A DNA stretch of 64,000 nucleotides from an uncultured Lachnospiraceae bacterium (GTDB lineage Bacteria > Bacillota > Clostridia > Lachnospirales > Lachnospiraceae), in assembly GCA_902789665.1 (NCBI GenBank), contig CADAOY010000001.1, forward strand, positions 186,001 through 250,000. The letters are read 5' to 3'. The translations under genes were made by a program, and so were the position numbers. The notes under the pieces were generated by a model. The model saw only the letters and a program-made list of their open reading frames with translations, was not told the origin of the DNA and ran no database searches. Every line of letters begins with the position of its first letter. Within the stretch, counting starts at the first letter, position 1. Positions 27,253 through 34,773 of the stretch are shown here, piece by piece.

Positions 27253-28389
27253 ATGAGTTGTTGTGGAGGATCAGTAGCACCTGCTGCTGTATTGGGAGAA
27301 AAGAAATATAAGTCGGTTACAGATGGTAAGTATCCTGAACCAACAGAATTCTTGCCAATCACAGATGAGGATGTAAAGGATATTAAGCCAAGACCAAATA
27401 TTCAGAATACTGAGGTAGATGAAAACGGTAACTTTGTCAGACAGCAAAATCTTTTTACAGTTCCATTTGGCGATGAGGAAGGACTTAATGAAGTTGCTGC
27501 GGGAAAATATCGTCTTATATGGGCAAAGGGCTGTAACTGGTCAAACAGAGCTTCAATTGTACGTGAATTACTTGGACTTGATGAGAGTATCAGCATCAAT
27601 CTTGTAAATATGAGTTCAGCTGACATAGGTTACGGTTGGGAGTTCGTATATGATGAGAATCACAGAGATCCGGTACTTGGAACAAGATTCCTGGCAGAGC
27701 ATTATGCCAAAAGTATTCCGGGCTTTGATGGCAGGGCTACTGTGCCGGCATTAATTGATGTTACCACAGGAAAAGTCGCAAATAATGATTATCATAAACT
27801 GACTAATTATTTTGAAGTTGATTTTAGAAAATTCCATAAGGAGGGAGCACCTGATCTTTATCCTGAAGAATTGAGAGAAGAGATTGATAAATTAAATGAA
27901 TGGCTTTTCCATAATATTAATAATGGTGTATATAAAATTCAGTTTGCTGTAAGTTATAAGGCCTACCAGAATGCATATGATAATTTCTATGCAGCCATGG
28001 ATATTCTTGAAGACAGACTGTCTCATTCAAGGTTCTTATTTGGCGATTATGTAACGGATTCAGATGTAAGACTATATGTTACACTGGCTCGTCTTGACAG
28101 TGCATATGCGCAGAATATGGGCCCTACAAAGCACAGACTGGTAGATTATCCTAATCTCTGGGGATATGCAAGGGATTTGTGGCAGATTCCAGCTTTCCAG
28201 AATAATACATATTTTGTTGATTTTAGTGCTCATTTCCAATCTGATAAAAATGGTGGAGCAAGAAGGGAATTCTTATCATATACTGAAAGATTTGTAAGGA
28301 AAATTAACTTTGATGAACTGTGGGGAAGTGCACATGGTCGTCAGTGGTTATCCTCTGATCCGGCAAATAAATTTATAATTGAAAAATAG
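27253..28389 (+). CDS. Ecm4/YqjG-like thiol transferase (glutathionyl-hydroquinone reductase family), copy 1
   Basis: 378 residues, with AAAGGAGG before ATG. The N-terminal extension begins MSCCGGS. The thioredoxin-like part contains the family's active-site cysteine at residue 94 in WAKGCNWSNRAS, where classic enzymes have CPWAHR. DPVLGTRFLAEHY, GRATVPALIDVTTGKVANND (which fits the cis-Pro site) and the all-helical C-terminal GST domain (about 185-330, with RFLFGDYVTDSDVRLYVTLA) follow. Known relatives reduce glutathionyl-(hydro)quinones through a cysteine thiol exchange. Most Clostridia do not make glutathione, so the natural thiol or conjugate here is uncertain. It sits directly behind two C-S lyases. 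Confidence 0.85.
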   Translation: MSCCGGSVAPAAVLGEKKYKSVTDGKYPEPTEFLPITDEDVKDIKPRPNIQNTEVDENGNFVRQQNLFTVPFGDEEGLNEVAAGKYRLIWAKGCNWSNRASIVRELLGLDESISINLVNMSSADIGYGWEFVYDENHRDPVLGTRFLAEHYAKSIPGFDGRATVPALIDVTTGKVANNDYHKLTNYFEVDFRKFHKEGAPDLYPEELREEIDKLNEWLFHNINNGVYKIQFAVSYKAYQNAYDNFYAAMDILEDRLSHSRFLFGDYVTDSDVRLYVTLARLDSAYAQNMGPTKHRLVDYPNLWGYARDLWQIPAFQNNTYFVDFSAHFQSDKNGGARREFLSYTERFVRKINFDELWGSAHGRQWLSSDPANKFIIEK

Positions 28390-28400
28390 GAGGCGTAGAG

Positions 28401-29867
28401 ATGTCTTATATCGTACCTTTTCAAAATATAGGCTTATTTGAAACTACATTTAAGCATCAGATTAATAAGAATACGGGAAAAATAGAAGACAGGGAATTCG
28501 TTTTTAACAAACATTTCGGAAGAGGAGTGGATGACTTACCGGTTGAAACAGATCGCTATCGTATTATATGGATGCCGGGTTGTCCTCATTCCAACAAGGC
28601 GGTTATAACAGCAAGGTTATTAGGTCTTGATAATTATATAAGTATTGGCGAATGTGGAGTTTTAAGAGATCCAAGAGGCTGGGTATTCTCTGAAGATATA
28701 GGAGAAGTGGACCCGGTGCTTAAGATTCATTATCTGGATGATGCTTATCTTAAGGGTAATCCTGATTTTACAGGACGTTCAACCGTACCTGCAATTGCTG
28801 ATGTAAAGACAGGAGCCGTGGTGCAGAATGAAGCCTGGGATATTCCAAGATATCTGGTACAGGACTGGAGAGAGTATTATAAAGAAAATGCGCCGGAATT
28901 ATATCCGGAAAACCTGCGAAGTGAAATAGATGAAACTGTTACTTTTATAAAAGAAAAAGTAAATGCATATGCCTGTGGTTTTGCAAGAAGTCAGGAACAG
29001 TATGATAAAGGATATGTAATGTTCCATTCTGCTTTGGATGTGCTGGAAGAACTTCTTGGGGAAAGAAGATTCTTACATGGAGATTATATTACTTTATCTG
29101 ATATTCATCTTTATGTGGCTTTAATTAGATTTTATATTAATTATCATCTGGTATTCGGAGTTAATAAAAAAAGGCTTCAGGATTATCCAAATCTATGGGG
29201 TTATACCAAAGAATTGTTTCAGACTGACGGATTCTATGAATTTACAAAATTAGATGATATAAAAAAACATTATCAGCTTTCGCCTCATATGAGAGCGAAA
29301 CTTGGTAATGTATATGGTCTTATGGGAACAGGTCCGGATTACAGAGATTTATTTTCTGCTACTGATAGAAAGAAGCTATCATCTGATCCGGATAATATTT
29401 ATATTATAGCCAGAAGTGAAAGTCTTGATGCAAAGCTTTATGAGCATAAAAATGCGGAAGATGAAACAGCATATATAAAAAAGTTTATTGTCACTCCAAT
29501 TGAAAATGTTGCCAAAGCAACATTTCAGACTGATTTAAACAGATATGCTGCTGTATTGAAAGATTCTTTAATTAATATTGATAAAAGGCTCGGAAAGAGT
29601 AAATATTTGCTAGGTGATATATTAACAGAGGCGGATATATATCTTTACAGAACTCTTCTTAAACTGGATTATATTTATTATCATCTTTATAAACTGAATG
29701 CTTTCAAGAGTTTTGATTATAAGAATATAGCAAGATTTACAAAAGAGATTGCTTTAACAAGAAGTGATATCAAAGAGGAGATTATTGAAGAAAAGAAGGA
29801 CGCATATCTTAATAGGGATGACGCCTTCAACCCATATCATTTGGTATTTGGCGGACCTGAAGAGTAA
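28401..29867 (+). CDS. Ecm4/YqjG-like protein, copy 2, with an extra C-terminal GST-like helical domain
   Basis: 488 residues, about 110 longer than the other two copies. The active-site cysteine is residue 61 in WMPGCPHSNKA, and the N-terminal Cys-rich extension is missing. TGRSTVPAIADVKTGAVVQN gives the cis-Pro site. The first helical domain has RRFLHGDYITLSDIHLYVAL. A second helical unit at about 370-470 repeats the pattern (LGKSKYLLGDILTEADIYLY followed by two aromatic-rich helices), so the GST_C domain seems duplicated. AGGAGG precedes the start, and the gene lies 11 bases after copy 1. The strong divergence suggests a different substrate or a regulatory partner. A terminator ends this transcription unit. 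Confidence 0.82.
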   Translation: MSYIVPFQNIGLFETTFKHQINKNTGKIEDREFVFNKHFGRGVDDLPVETDRYRIIWMPGCPHSNKAVITARLLGLDNYISIGECGVLRDPRGWVFSEDIGEVDPVLKIHYLDDAYLKGNPDFTGRSTVPAIADVKTGAVVQNEAWDIPRYLVQDWREYYKENAPELYPENLRSEIDETVTFIKEKVNAYACGFARSQEQYDKGYVMFHSALDVLEELLGERRFLHGDYITLSDIHLYVALIRFYINYHLVFGVNKKRLQDYPNLWGYTKELFQTDGFYEFTKLDDIKKHYQLSPHMRAKLGNVYGLMGTGPDYRDLFSATDRKKLSSDPDNIYIIARSESLDAKLYEHKNAEDETAYIKKFIVTPIENVAKATFQTDLNRYAAVLKDSLINIDKRLGKSKYLLGDILTEADIYLYRTLLKLDYIYYHLYKLNAFKSFDYKNIARFTKEIALTRSDIKEEIIEEKKDAYLNRDDAFNPYHLVFGGPEE

Positions 29868-29894
29868 TAATATATCAATAAATCGAACATTAAG

Positions 29895-29940
29895 AAATAG
29901 GATGTGTTATAAGTTCGCTTTATAACTAGTCCTATTTTTT
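29895..29940 (+). terminator. Intrinsic terminator of the first sulfur operon
   Basis: The outer stem AAATAGGA/TCCTATTT is perfect. The inner stem GTTATAAG/CTTTATAAC is closed by a TTCG tetraloop with one bulge. The T-run follows at once (29935-29940). It separates 24897-29867 from the transporter unit. Confidence 0.88.
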
Positions 29941-29946
29941 ATGTAT

Positions 29947-29975
29947 TTTTCAAAAGGAAAAAGCCATGCTAATAT
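29947..29975 (+). promoter_or_regulatory. Candidate promoter of the leader-peptide/transporter operon
   Basis: TTTTCA (29947-29952) and TAATAT (29970-29975) are 17 bases apart. The match to consensus is moderate, but the place, just after a terminator and before a leader ORF, supports it. Confidence 0.5.
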
Positions 29976-29982
29976 AACACTT

Positions 29983-30008
29983 GTTACAGGGGTTACAAAA
30001 CTTGTAAC
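29983..30008 (+). promoter_or_regulatory. Palindrome with repeated GTTAC half-sites, candidate operator or RNA hairpin
   Basis: GTTACAA-AAC-TTGTAAC (29992-30008) is a perfect 7-bp inverted repeat. A third half-site GTTAC lies at 29983-29987. It falls just downstream of the predicted transcription start and ends 2 bases before the GGAGG of the leader peptide. It could therefore bind a repressor or fold over that ribosome binding site. Confidence 0.55.
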
Positions 30009-30023
30009 AGGGAGGAAGAAAAA

Positions 30024-30101
30024 ATGTCAAAAAGAATTTTTGGAAGAAACGCAAAGGAACGATGTTGTCTTAACCACCAAAACATGCGAATGTGCATGTA
30101 G
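30024..30101 (+). CDS. Cys/Met-rich leader peptide upstream of the cystine-type transporter
   Basis: A 25-codon ORF with a strong GGAGG (30011-30015) 8 bases before its ATG, ending in TAG. The last 12 residues are CCLNHQNMRMCM; in all it has three Cys and four Met including the start. It lies 61 bases before the transporter gene and inside its predicted leader RNA. Many operons for amino acid use are controlled by ribosome stalling on leader codons of the same amino acid, and Cys-rich leader peptides for sulfur genes are known in actinobacteria. I infer that low charged Cys-tRNA (or Met-tRNA) stalls ribosomes here. No terminator hairpin follows, so the effect would be on translation or on Rho-dependent termination. 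Confidence 0.72.
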   Translation: MSKRIFGRNAKERCCLNHQNMRMCM

Positions 30102-30162
30102 GATAAAAAAATTATGATGCATAGAAAAATAAACAGAGATAAAAAAGGAGTAAATATAAAAA

Positions 30163-31077
30163 ATGAAAATCAAATCAGTATCAAAATTATTAACATTGGC
30201 ATTAAGTGCTTCACTTTTAGTAGGAACACTTGCAGGATGCCAGGGAACAAATGTAGAGAATGTAGATGTTGAACAGGATGTTGTTGAAGAAGTAGTTGAA
30301 GAAGTAGTTGAAGACGTAGAAGCAGATGAACCTGTAGAGGTTAGAACAATATATGCAGTTACAGGTGCTTCACCAAGACCTTTCGTATATTATGATGACG
30401 ATGATAATCTTACAGGTCAGAATTATGAACTTGTAAATGCAGTATTCGAGAAACTTCCACAGTATGAACTTGTTTGGGAGATAACAGATTTCCCTTCAAT
30501 TTTCGCAGGACTTGATTCAGATAAGTATCAGCTTGGTGTTAACAACTTCGCTCGTAATGCAGAGCGTGAAGAAAAATATCTTTTCACAGATCCTATCTTC
30601 TCAAATGCTTACATCGTAGTAGCAAATAAGGATGTTGATCTTCCGGATGAATTAAGTGTTGAAGATCTTGCAGGACTCAGCTTCGTTGGACAGGCAGCTG
30701 TTAATGTAACAACACTTATTGAGAATTACAATGATGAGAATCCTGATAATCCTGTAGAAATCAATTATACAGAAGAAGATCTTAACATCCAGTTAACAGA
30801 TATTGAGAATGGTAAGTATGATTTCACAATTATTGATAAGCCAATGTATTTTGGTTTCTATCAGCCTGAATTTGGTTTTGATCTTCATGCTATTTCACTT
30901 GAGGGTTATGGCGTAGGTGAAGGAATGGACAGCTTCCTTATTGTAAGCAAGACAGAGGAGAATGAACAACTTGTTGAAGATATCAATGCAGCACTTCGTG
31001 AAGTAATTGAAGAGGGTACATCTAAGGAAATCAATGAGAAATATTTTGGTGATGACTATTCACCATCATATGAATAA
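30163..31077 (+). CDS. Amino acid ABC importer, substrate-binding lipoprotein
   Basis: 304 residues. The signal peptide has a lipobox LAGC (Cys at about residue 26), followed by an acidic Val/Glu-rich linker (about 30-55). The rest is a family 3 periplasmic-type binding protein (SBP_bac_3): FVYYDDDDNLTGQNYELVNAVF, the SIFAGLDSDKYQLGVNNFAR region with ERxxKY-like EREEKYLFTDPIF, and the C-terminal lobe with YDFTIIDKPM. It captures a polar amino acid outside the membrane and gives it to the permease. Its leader peptide and sulfur neighbours favour cystine or an S-substituted cysteine. AAAAGGAG precedes ATG. Confidence 0.9.
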   Translation: MKIKSVSKLLTLALSASLLVGTLAGCQGTNVENVDVEQDVVEEVVEEVVEDVEADEPVEVRTIYAVTGASPRPFVYYDDDDNLTGQNYELVNAVFEKLPQYELVWEITDFPSIFAGLDSDKYQLGVNNFARNAEREEKYLFTDPIFSNAYIVVANKDVDLPDELSVEDLAGLSFVGQAAVNVTTLIENYNDENPDNPVEINYTEEDLNIQLTDIENGKYDFTIIDKPMYFGFYQPEFGFDLHAISLEGYGVGEGMDSFLIVSKTEENEQLVEDINAALREVIEEGTSKEINEKYFGDDYSPSYE

Positions 31078-31097
31078 AAAGATGAATAATGATAAAT

Positions 31098-31122
31098 ACC
31101 CGGCTTAATTGCCGGGTGTTTT
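31098..31122 (+). terminator. Hairpin/terminator between binding protein and permease
   Basis: ACCCGGC/GCCGGGT form a perfect 7-bp stem with loop TTAATT, followed by GTTTTATT. A short T-run suggests partial termination or 3'-end protection, which would make more binding protein than permease. Confidence 0.75.
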
Positions 31123-31148
31123 ATTAAGAAGTCGGGAGAGAGAAGAAA

Positions 31149-31871
31149 ATGGCAAAATTATTTGATGCGGCACTTGTTTTTACGCAGATTCCAAAACTGC
31201 TTAAATATTTGCCTACAACTTTATATTTAACACTTATAGCATTGATTATAGGTTTGGCAGTTGGATTATTAATAGCAGTGGTTCGTATTAATAAGGTGCC
31301 TGTATTAAGTCAGCTTGCAGTAACTTTTGTATCAATAATGAGAGGAACACCAATTATTGTACAGTTATATATTACATATTTCGGTATACCAATCGCACTT
31401 AAATATTTTAATTATTACAACGGAACTGACTATGACATTAATGCCATACCCGGAATAGTTTTTGCCATGGTTGCTCTTGGACTAAATCAGGCAGCTTTCG
31501 ATTCAGAAACCATCAGATCCGCCATTCAGTCGGTTGATAAAGGACAGATAGAGGCGGCCAAGTCCATGGGTATGACAGGATTACAGGTTTTAAGAAGAAT
31601 TACTCTTCCACAGGCCATAACTGTTGCATTACTGCCACTGGGTAATTCAATTATTGCACTTATTAAAGGCACATCACTGGCCTTCACCTGCTCAGTAGTA
31701 GAAATAACAGCAGCTGCCAAAATCACTGCCGGAAAAAGCTACAGATATTTTGAAGCATATTGCTCCATTGCAATTATATATTGGGTAATTACTTTCCTTC
31801 TTGAGAGAATTATGGTCTTTCTTGAAAAGAAAACTTCCATACCTGATGAGCCGAAGGAGGTGGAAGCATGA
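31149..31871 (+). CDS. Amino acid ABC importer, permease (HisM/TcyL-type)
   Basis: 240 residues with about five membrane helices. The family start TLYLTLIALIIGLAVGLLIA, SIMRGTPIIVQLYITYFGIP and the EAA loop region EAAKSMGMTGLQVLRRITLP are clear, followed by QAITVALLPLGNSIIALIKGT. The single permease gene implies a homodimer. The stop overlaps the start of the ATPase gene by 4 bases. AGAG precedes ATG. Confidence 0.93.
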   Translation: MAKLFDAALVFTQIPKLLKYLPTTLYLTLIALIIGLAVGLLIAVVRINKVPVLSQLAVTFVSIMRGTPIIVQLYITYFGIPIALKYFNYYNGTDYDINAIPGIVFAMVALGLNQAAFDSETIRSAIQSVDKGQIEAAKSMGMTGLQVLRRITLPQAITVALLPLGNSIIALIKGTSLAFTCSVVEITAAAKITAGKSYRYFEAYCSIAIIYWVITFLLERIMVFLEKKTSIPDEPKEVEA

Positions 31872-32635
31872 GCTTAATTGAGATTAAAGGATTAAAAAAG
31901 AAATTTGGTAATAATGTAGTTTTGGATGGAGTTGATTTAAATATTGAAAAAGGAGAAGTAGTTGCAATTATCGGTCCTTCCGGAACAGGTAAGTCTACAC
32001 TCCTTAGGTGTTTAAATCTTCTGGAAAAACCGGAAGCGGGAACAGTTAAATTTGGTGATAAAACTTATGACCTGACAAGTAAAAATAAAAAAGAAAAATT
32101 AGCCTTAAGACAACATACTGAAATGGTATTCCAGCAGTTTAATCTTTTCAAGAATAAAGATGCTTTATCAAATGTTATGGAAGGTCTGGTAGTTGTTAAG
32201 AAGGTTCCAAAAGAAGAAGCTAAGAAAAAAGCTCTTGAAGAAATCGAAAAGGTTGGAATGAGTGACAGATTATATCACTATCCAAAACATTTATCTGGCG
32301 GTCAGCAGCAAAGAGTTGCCATAGCAAGAGCGCTGGCTCTTGAACCGGAATTATTATTAATGGATGAGCCGACATCGGCTCTTGATCCGGAACTGGTTAA
32401 TGAAGTACTTCTTACGATAAAAAGAGTTGCAGCAGAAGGTAATACCATACTTTTAGTAACTCATGAAATGAATTTTGTAAAGTCAGTAGCCAACAGGATT
32501 ATATTTTTGGAAAATGGCCGAATTGTTGCAGATGGAACGCCGAAGGAGATTTTTGAAAATCCGACCAATGAAAGATTAAAGACTTTCCTTCGTAATATTA
32601 ATATGCTGGAAAGCCCTGATAACTATGTAATATAA
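31868..32635 (+). CDS. Amino acid ABC importer, ATPase (GlnQ/TcyN-type)
   Basis: 255 residues. Walker A GPSGTGKST, Q-loop MVFQQFNLFKN, signature LSGGQQQRVAIARALAL, Walker B LLLMDEPTSALDP and H-loop VTHEMNFVKSVANRI are all intact. An insertion of Lys-rich sequence (KNKKEKLALRQHTE) lies between Walker A and the Q-loop, as is usual in this family. It powers uptake through the permease encoded just before it. GGAGG within the permease's last codons drives translation. Confidence 0.95.
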   Translation: MSLIEIKGLKKKFGNNVVLDGVDLNIEKGEVVAIIGPSGTGKSTLLRCLNLLEKPEAGTVKFGDKTYDLTSKNKKEKLALRQHTEMVFQQFNLFKNKDALSNVMEGLVVVKKVPKEEAKKKALEEIEKVGMSDRLYHYPKHLSGGQQQRVAIARALALEPELLLMDEPTSALDPELVNEVLLTIKRVAAEGNTILLVTHEMNFVKSVANRIIFLENGRIVADGTPKEIFENPTNERLKTFLRNINMLESPDNYVI

Positions 32636-32647
32636 AGGAGAGAAAAA

Positions 32648-33796
32648 ATGGGATGCGGAGATTACAACGTAGAAGAAATAAATAATATAACATATTCTGA
32701 CGAACTGGCAGAAGCAGATGCAAAGGAAAGAGGAGTCCTGCCAAGACCTCAGGAGATTAAGGCTGAGATAAATGCGCGCGGGGCTTTTATCCGTCAGCCT
32801 AACAGATTTATAACACCATTCGGTAATAATGAGGGTGATTTAAAAGCAGAAAAAGGAAGATATCATTTGTTCTGGGCAAAAGGATGCCACTGGTCAAACA
32901 GAGCATCAATAACGAGAGAGTTATTAGGTCTTGAAGATACCATCAGTATCTCAATAGTAGACCATACAGGTGTGGCTAATATATATGGTTGGGGATTTAC
33001 AGATCAGCCTAACAGACAGGATGCCACAACAGGACTTAAGTTCCTTAGTGAGGCGTACAGAAATGCTGATCCTGATTACAGGGGAAGAGCAACTGTTCCG
33101 GCACTTGTAGATAAGGAAACACTTAAGGTAGTTAATAATGATTATCACAGATTAACCAATTACTTACAGGTTTACTTCCGTGAGTTCCAGAGTCCTGATG
33201 CGCCGGATCTTTATCCGGTAGCTCTGCGTGAAGAGATAGACAGACTTAATGACTGGTTATTTCCGAATATAAATAATGCTCATTATCGTATGGCATTTTG
33301 TCAAAGCCTTGTTGCATATAATGAAGCATATGATGATTTCTTTGCAGCAATGGACAAACTGGATAAGAGACTTGAAAATCAGAGATTTTTATTTGGAGAT
33401 TATGTAACAGATTCAGATATAAGATTCTTTGTTACTCTTACAAGATGGGATTCATATTATTATAAGAATTTGGGACCACAGAAAAAACGAATGGTAGACC
33501 ACAAGAATATCTGGGCTTATGCAAGAGACCTTTATGAGATTCCTGCATTTAAGAACAATACGTATTTCAAGGATTTCTCAAGAGTACCTTCAAAGCCTGG
33601 CATATTCAAATCATATAACGAAAGATTTGTGGATCAGATTGATTTTGAAGGTTTATGGTCAGCGCCACAGAATCGAAAAGTATTAAGCAGAACACCTGAC
33701 GAGAAATTTTTAAGACACAGGGCAGGTGAAACTGTGGACGAATACACAACAGTTATTCAGCCGTCACGCTGGAATACACCTGGAGCAGAGGTATGA
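32648..33796 (+). CDS. Ecm4/YqjG-like thiol transferase, copy 3
   Basis: 382 residues, with AAAGGAG before ATG. It is close to copy 1 over its whole length: active-site cysteine 80 in WAKGCHWSNRAS, GRATVPALVDKETLKVVNND, and RFLFGDYVTDSDIRFFVTLT. Its N-terminus begins MGCGDY where copy 1 has MSCCGG, so a Cys-Gly start is a shared trait. The C-terminal about 45 residues (after YNERFVDQIDFEGLWS) extend the family core. Lying between a cystine-type ABC importer and an acetyltransferase, it probably acts on the imported compound. The stop overlaps the GNAT start (ATGA). Confidence 0.85.
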   Translation: MGCGDYNVEEINNITYSDELAEADAKERGVLPRPQEIKAEINARGAFIRQPNRFITPFGNNEGDLKAEKGRYHLFWAKGCHWSNRASITRELLGLEDTISISIVDHTGVANIYGWGFTDQPNRQDATTGLKFLSEAYRNADPDYRGRATVPALVDKETLKVVNNDYHRLTNYLQVYFREFQSPDAPDLYPVALREEIDRLNDWLFPNINNAHYRMAFCQSLVAYNEAYDDFFAAMDKLDKRLENQRFLFGDYVTDSDIRFFVTLTRWDSYYYKNLGPQKKRMVDHKNIWAYARDLYEIPAFKNNTYFKDFSRVPSKPGIFKSYNERFVDQIDFEGLWSAPQNRKVLSRTPDEKFLRHRAGETVDEYTTVIQPSRWNTPGAEV

Positions 33797-34773
33797 TTAC
33801 ATATATAGATGATATTGAAAAAATAAATATCGATGAACTGGCAGAATTGCTTTATGAGTCGCTTCCTGTAAGAAGAAAAGATAGCAAAACTGATATTAAA
33901 AAAGCTTATGAGGGCACAACTTATGCCCTCTTTGGCTTTGTAGATAATGAACTGGCAGGGGCAGTAAGAGTATTGTCTGACAATATTGAATGGACAATTA
34001 TTTCGGAAATTGCAGTAAAAGAAAAATACCGTTATCAGGGAATAGGAAAAGGTCTTATTAATAAAGTTCTGGAAAAGTTTAAAGGCCATGAGATTTTTAC
34101 CTATACATATTATGACAGCCTGGAATTCTATGAGGCTCTTGGATTTAAAAGATCCAAAAATGCCTTTACATATGGAGGGTTTAATGGAGAATATTTAGAA
34201 GAAGGTCTGGATAATAAAGAATTCTATTTAAAAAACGGATTTAAATATGAGACTGAATTTTATCCGTTTGCGGGAATTTTTCCGGTAGGTCAAAAGAGTA
34301 ATAAAGATTTATCAGGTGTAACAATTAGATACAGCACAGAGCCTGTTAAGAATTATGTAGGTATAAATAATTTACTTATTAGGGCATTTGGCGGCCATGA
34401 TAGAAATGTGGTTACAACCACGAAAGCATTTGATGAAAGCCGATATGTGTCTTACGCATTTGATGGAGAGAAAGTTGTAGGCTGCGCAAGAGCAGTATCA
34501 GATGGTGTTCTTCAGGCACTGATTCTTAATGTGGCAGTGGATCCTGATTATCAGGGACTTCATATTGGCGGGAAAGTGGTTGAGAATCTTTGCAGGCAGA
34601 TGAAAGGACAGAATCTGTTTTTAAATACTCATCCGGGAGGAGTGGGATTTTATAACAGACTTCCGTATAAGAGAAATAAAACTGCGCTTTTATATCCGGC
34701 ACATCCGGACATGCCTGATGACATAGCCAAAGGTTTTGTACTTCCGAAAGGATTTAAATTTGCTGATGAATAA
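33793..34773 (+). CDS. Tandem GNAT-family N-acetyltransferase
   Basis: 326 residues with two GNAT units. The first (about 30-130) has IISEIAVKEKYRYQGIGKGL, a good acetyl-CoA-binding Q/RxxGxG/A motif, and FYEALGFKRS. The second (about 185-310) has ALILNVAVDPDYQGLHIGGK and FYNRLPYKRNK. The start overlaps the previous stop by 4 bases. In the Bacillus S-alkyl-cysteine salvage operons an N-acetyltransferase modifies the cysteine conjugate before C-S cleavage and an M20 enzyme removes the acetyl group later. The order here (importer, Ecm4-like, GNAT, M20) fits such a scheme, which is my inference. Confidence 0.85.
   Translation: MITYIDDIEKINIDELAELLYESLPVRRKDSKTDIKKAYEGTTYALFGFVDNELAGAVRVLSDNIEWTIISEIAVKEKYRYQGIGKGLINKVLEKFKGHEIFTYTYYDSLEFYEALGFKRSKNAFTYGGFNGEYLEEGLDNKEFYLKNGFKYETEFYPFAGIFPVGQKSNKDLSGVTIRYSTEPVKNYVGINNLLIRAFGGHDRNVVTTTKAFDESRYVSYAFDGEKVVGCARAVSDGVLQALILNVAVDPDYQGLHIGGKVVENLCRQMKGQNLFLNTHPGGVGFYNRLPYKRNKTALLYPAHPDMPDDIAKGFVLPKGFKFADE

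Noticed and set aside
30102-30162. Terminator/antiterminator pair after the leader peptide
   Set aside because: The stretch is A-rich with no stable stem and no T-run, so classic attenuation by termination is not supported.
34736-34765. TTG start of the M20 peptidase
   Set aside because: No ribosome binding site precedes it, and the family N-terminus fits ATG 34766 better.
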